A stretch of 14,682 nt of DNA from an uncultured Variovorax sp. GTDB taxonomy: Bacteria; Pseudomonadota; Gammaproteobacteria; Burkholderiales; Burkholderiaceae. The notes below the pieces were generated by a model. That model was not told the origin of the DNA, did not search any database, and saw nothing but the letters and a program-made list of their open reading frames with translations. A program made the position numbers and the translations under genes. Below are positions 14,617 to 14,682 of the stretch, in pieces (the first letter of the stretch is position 1; each line of letters begins with the position of its first letter). The DNA is taken from contig CAMLCW010000092.1 in the NCBI GenBank assembly GCA_946478645.1, positions 1-14,682 of the forward strand, written 5' to 3'.

Positions 14617-14682
14617 TCAGGTCTTGGGCAGCGTGACGCCGCGCTGGCCCTGGTACTTGCCGCCGCGGTCCTTGTAGCTGGT
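14617..14682 (-). CDS. dcd: dCTP deaminase, C-terminal end (5' truncated by the window)
   Basis: Only the last 21 codons and the TGA stop are inside the window. They encode TSYKDRGGKYQGQRGVTLPK and a final Thr, which matches the C-terminus of betaproteobacterial dCTP deaminases (remembered ending YADRGGKYQGQHGVTLPKT). The enzyme deaminates dCTP to dUTP in pyrimidine deoxynucleotide synthesis. The GKYQGQxGVTLPK tail closes over the nucleotide in the trimeric enzyme. The identification rests on a short but very characteristic segment. Confidence 0.85.
   Translation of the reverse strand, partial: TSYKDRGGKYQGQRGVTLPKT

Overview
The window looks like chromosomal DNA from a high-GC betaproteobacterium, most likely Comamonadaceae of the Variovorax type. 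The basis is very strong G/C preference at third codon positions and the family character of the proteins: a betaproteobacterial-type dCTP deaminase C-terminus, an ESPR-type autotransporter signal, and RhlE-like and ApaH proteins. The genus is inferred from remembered protein similarity, not from a search. No tRNA, rRNA, CRISPR array, insertion sequence or prophage gene was seen. Gene density is high and most genes are ordinary.

Layout. (1) 1-3418, plus strand: the 3' part of a DAO-family FAD oxidoreductase, an amidohydrolase-3 family metal hydrolase, and a COG0523/CobW GTPase that overlaps the hydrolase by 4 nt (ATGA). This looks like a small catabolic operon with its own metallochaperone. 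(2) 3468-3932: a GNAT acetyltransferase. (3) 3946-7707: a small secreted protein on the minus strand, divergent from a large type Va autotransporter with a glycine-rich, internally repeated passenger; the two share a 255-nt intergenic region. (4) 7743-9160, plus strand: a solute-binding-fold protein without a signal peptide, coupled to a membrane-anchored protein of unknown function. (5) 9188-11132, minus strand: a CNNM/CorC-type CBS-domain membrane protein followed 7 nt later by a nitrobindin-like beta-barrel protein. (6) 11156-11998, plus strand: apaH, starting only 23 nt from the divergent CorC gene. (7) 12026-14682, minus strand: a DEAD-box RNA helicase, a YpfJ-type zinc metallopeptidase and the last 21 codons of dcd.

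I found no convincing multi-gene undescribed system. The best candidates for a second look are the autotransporter, whose passenger repeats a 40-48 residue unit alternating a beta-strand-like segment with a GGAGGxGG run; the signal-less binding protein with its membrane-anchored partner; the CorC plus nitrobindin-like gene pair; and the (His-Asp)n loop of the CobW protein next to a metallohydrolase. Most long open frames opposite or shifted against these genes are products of the GC bias and were rejected.
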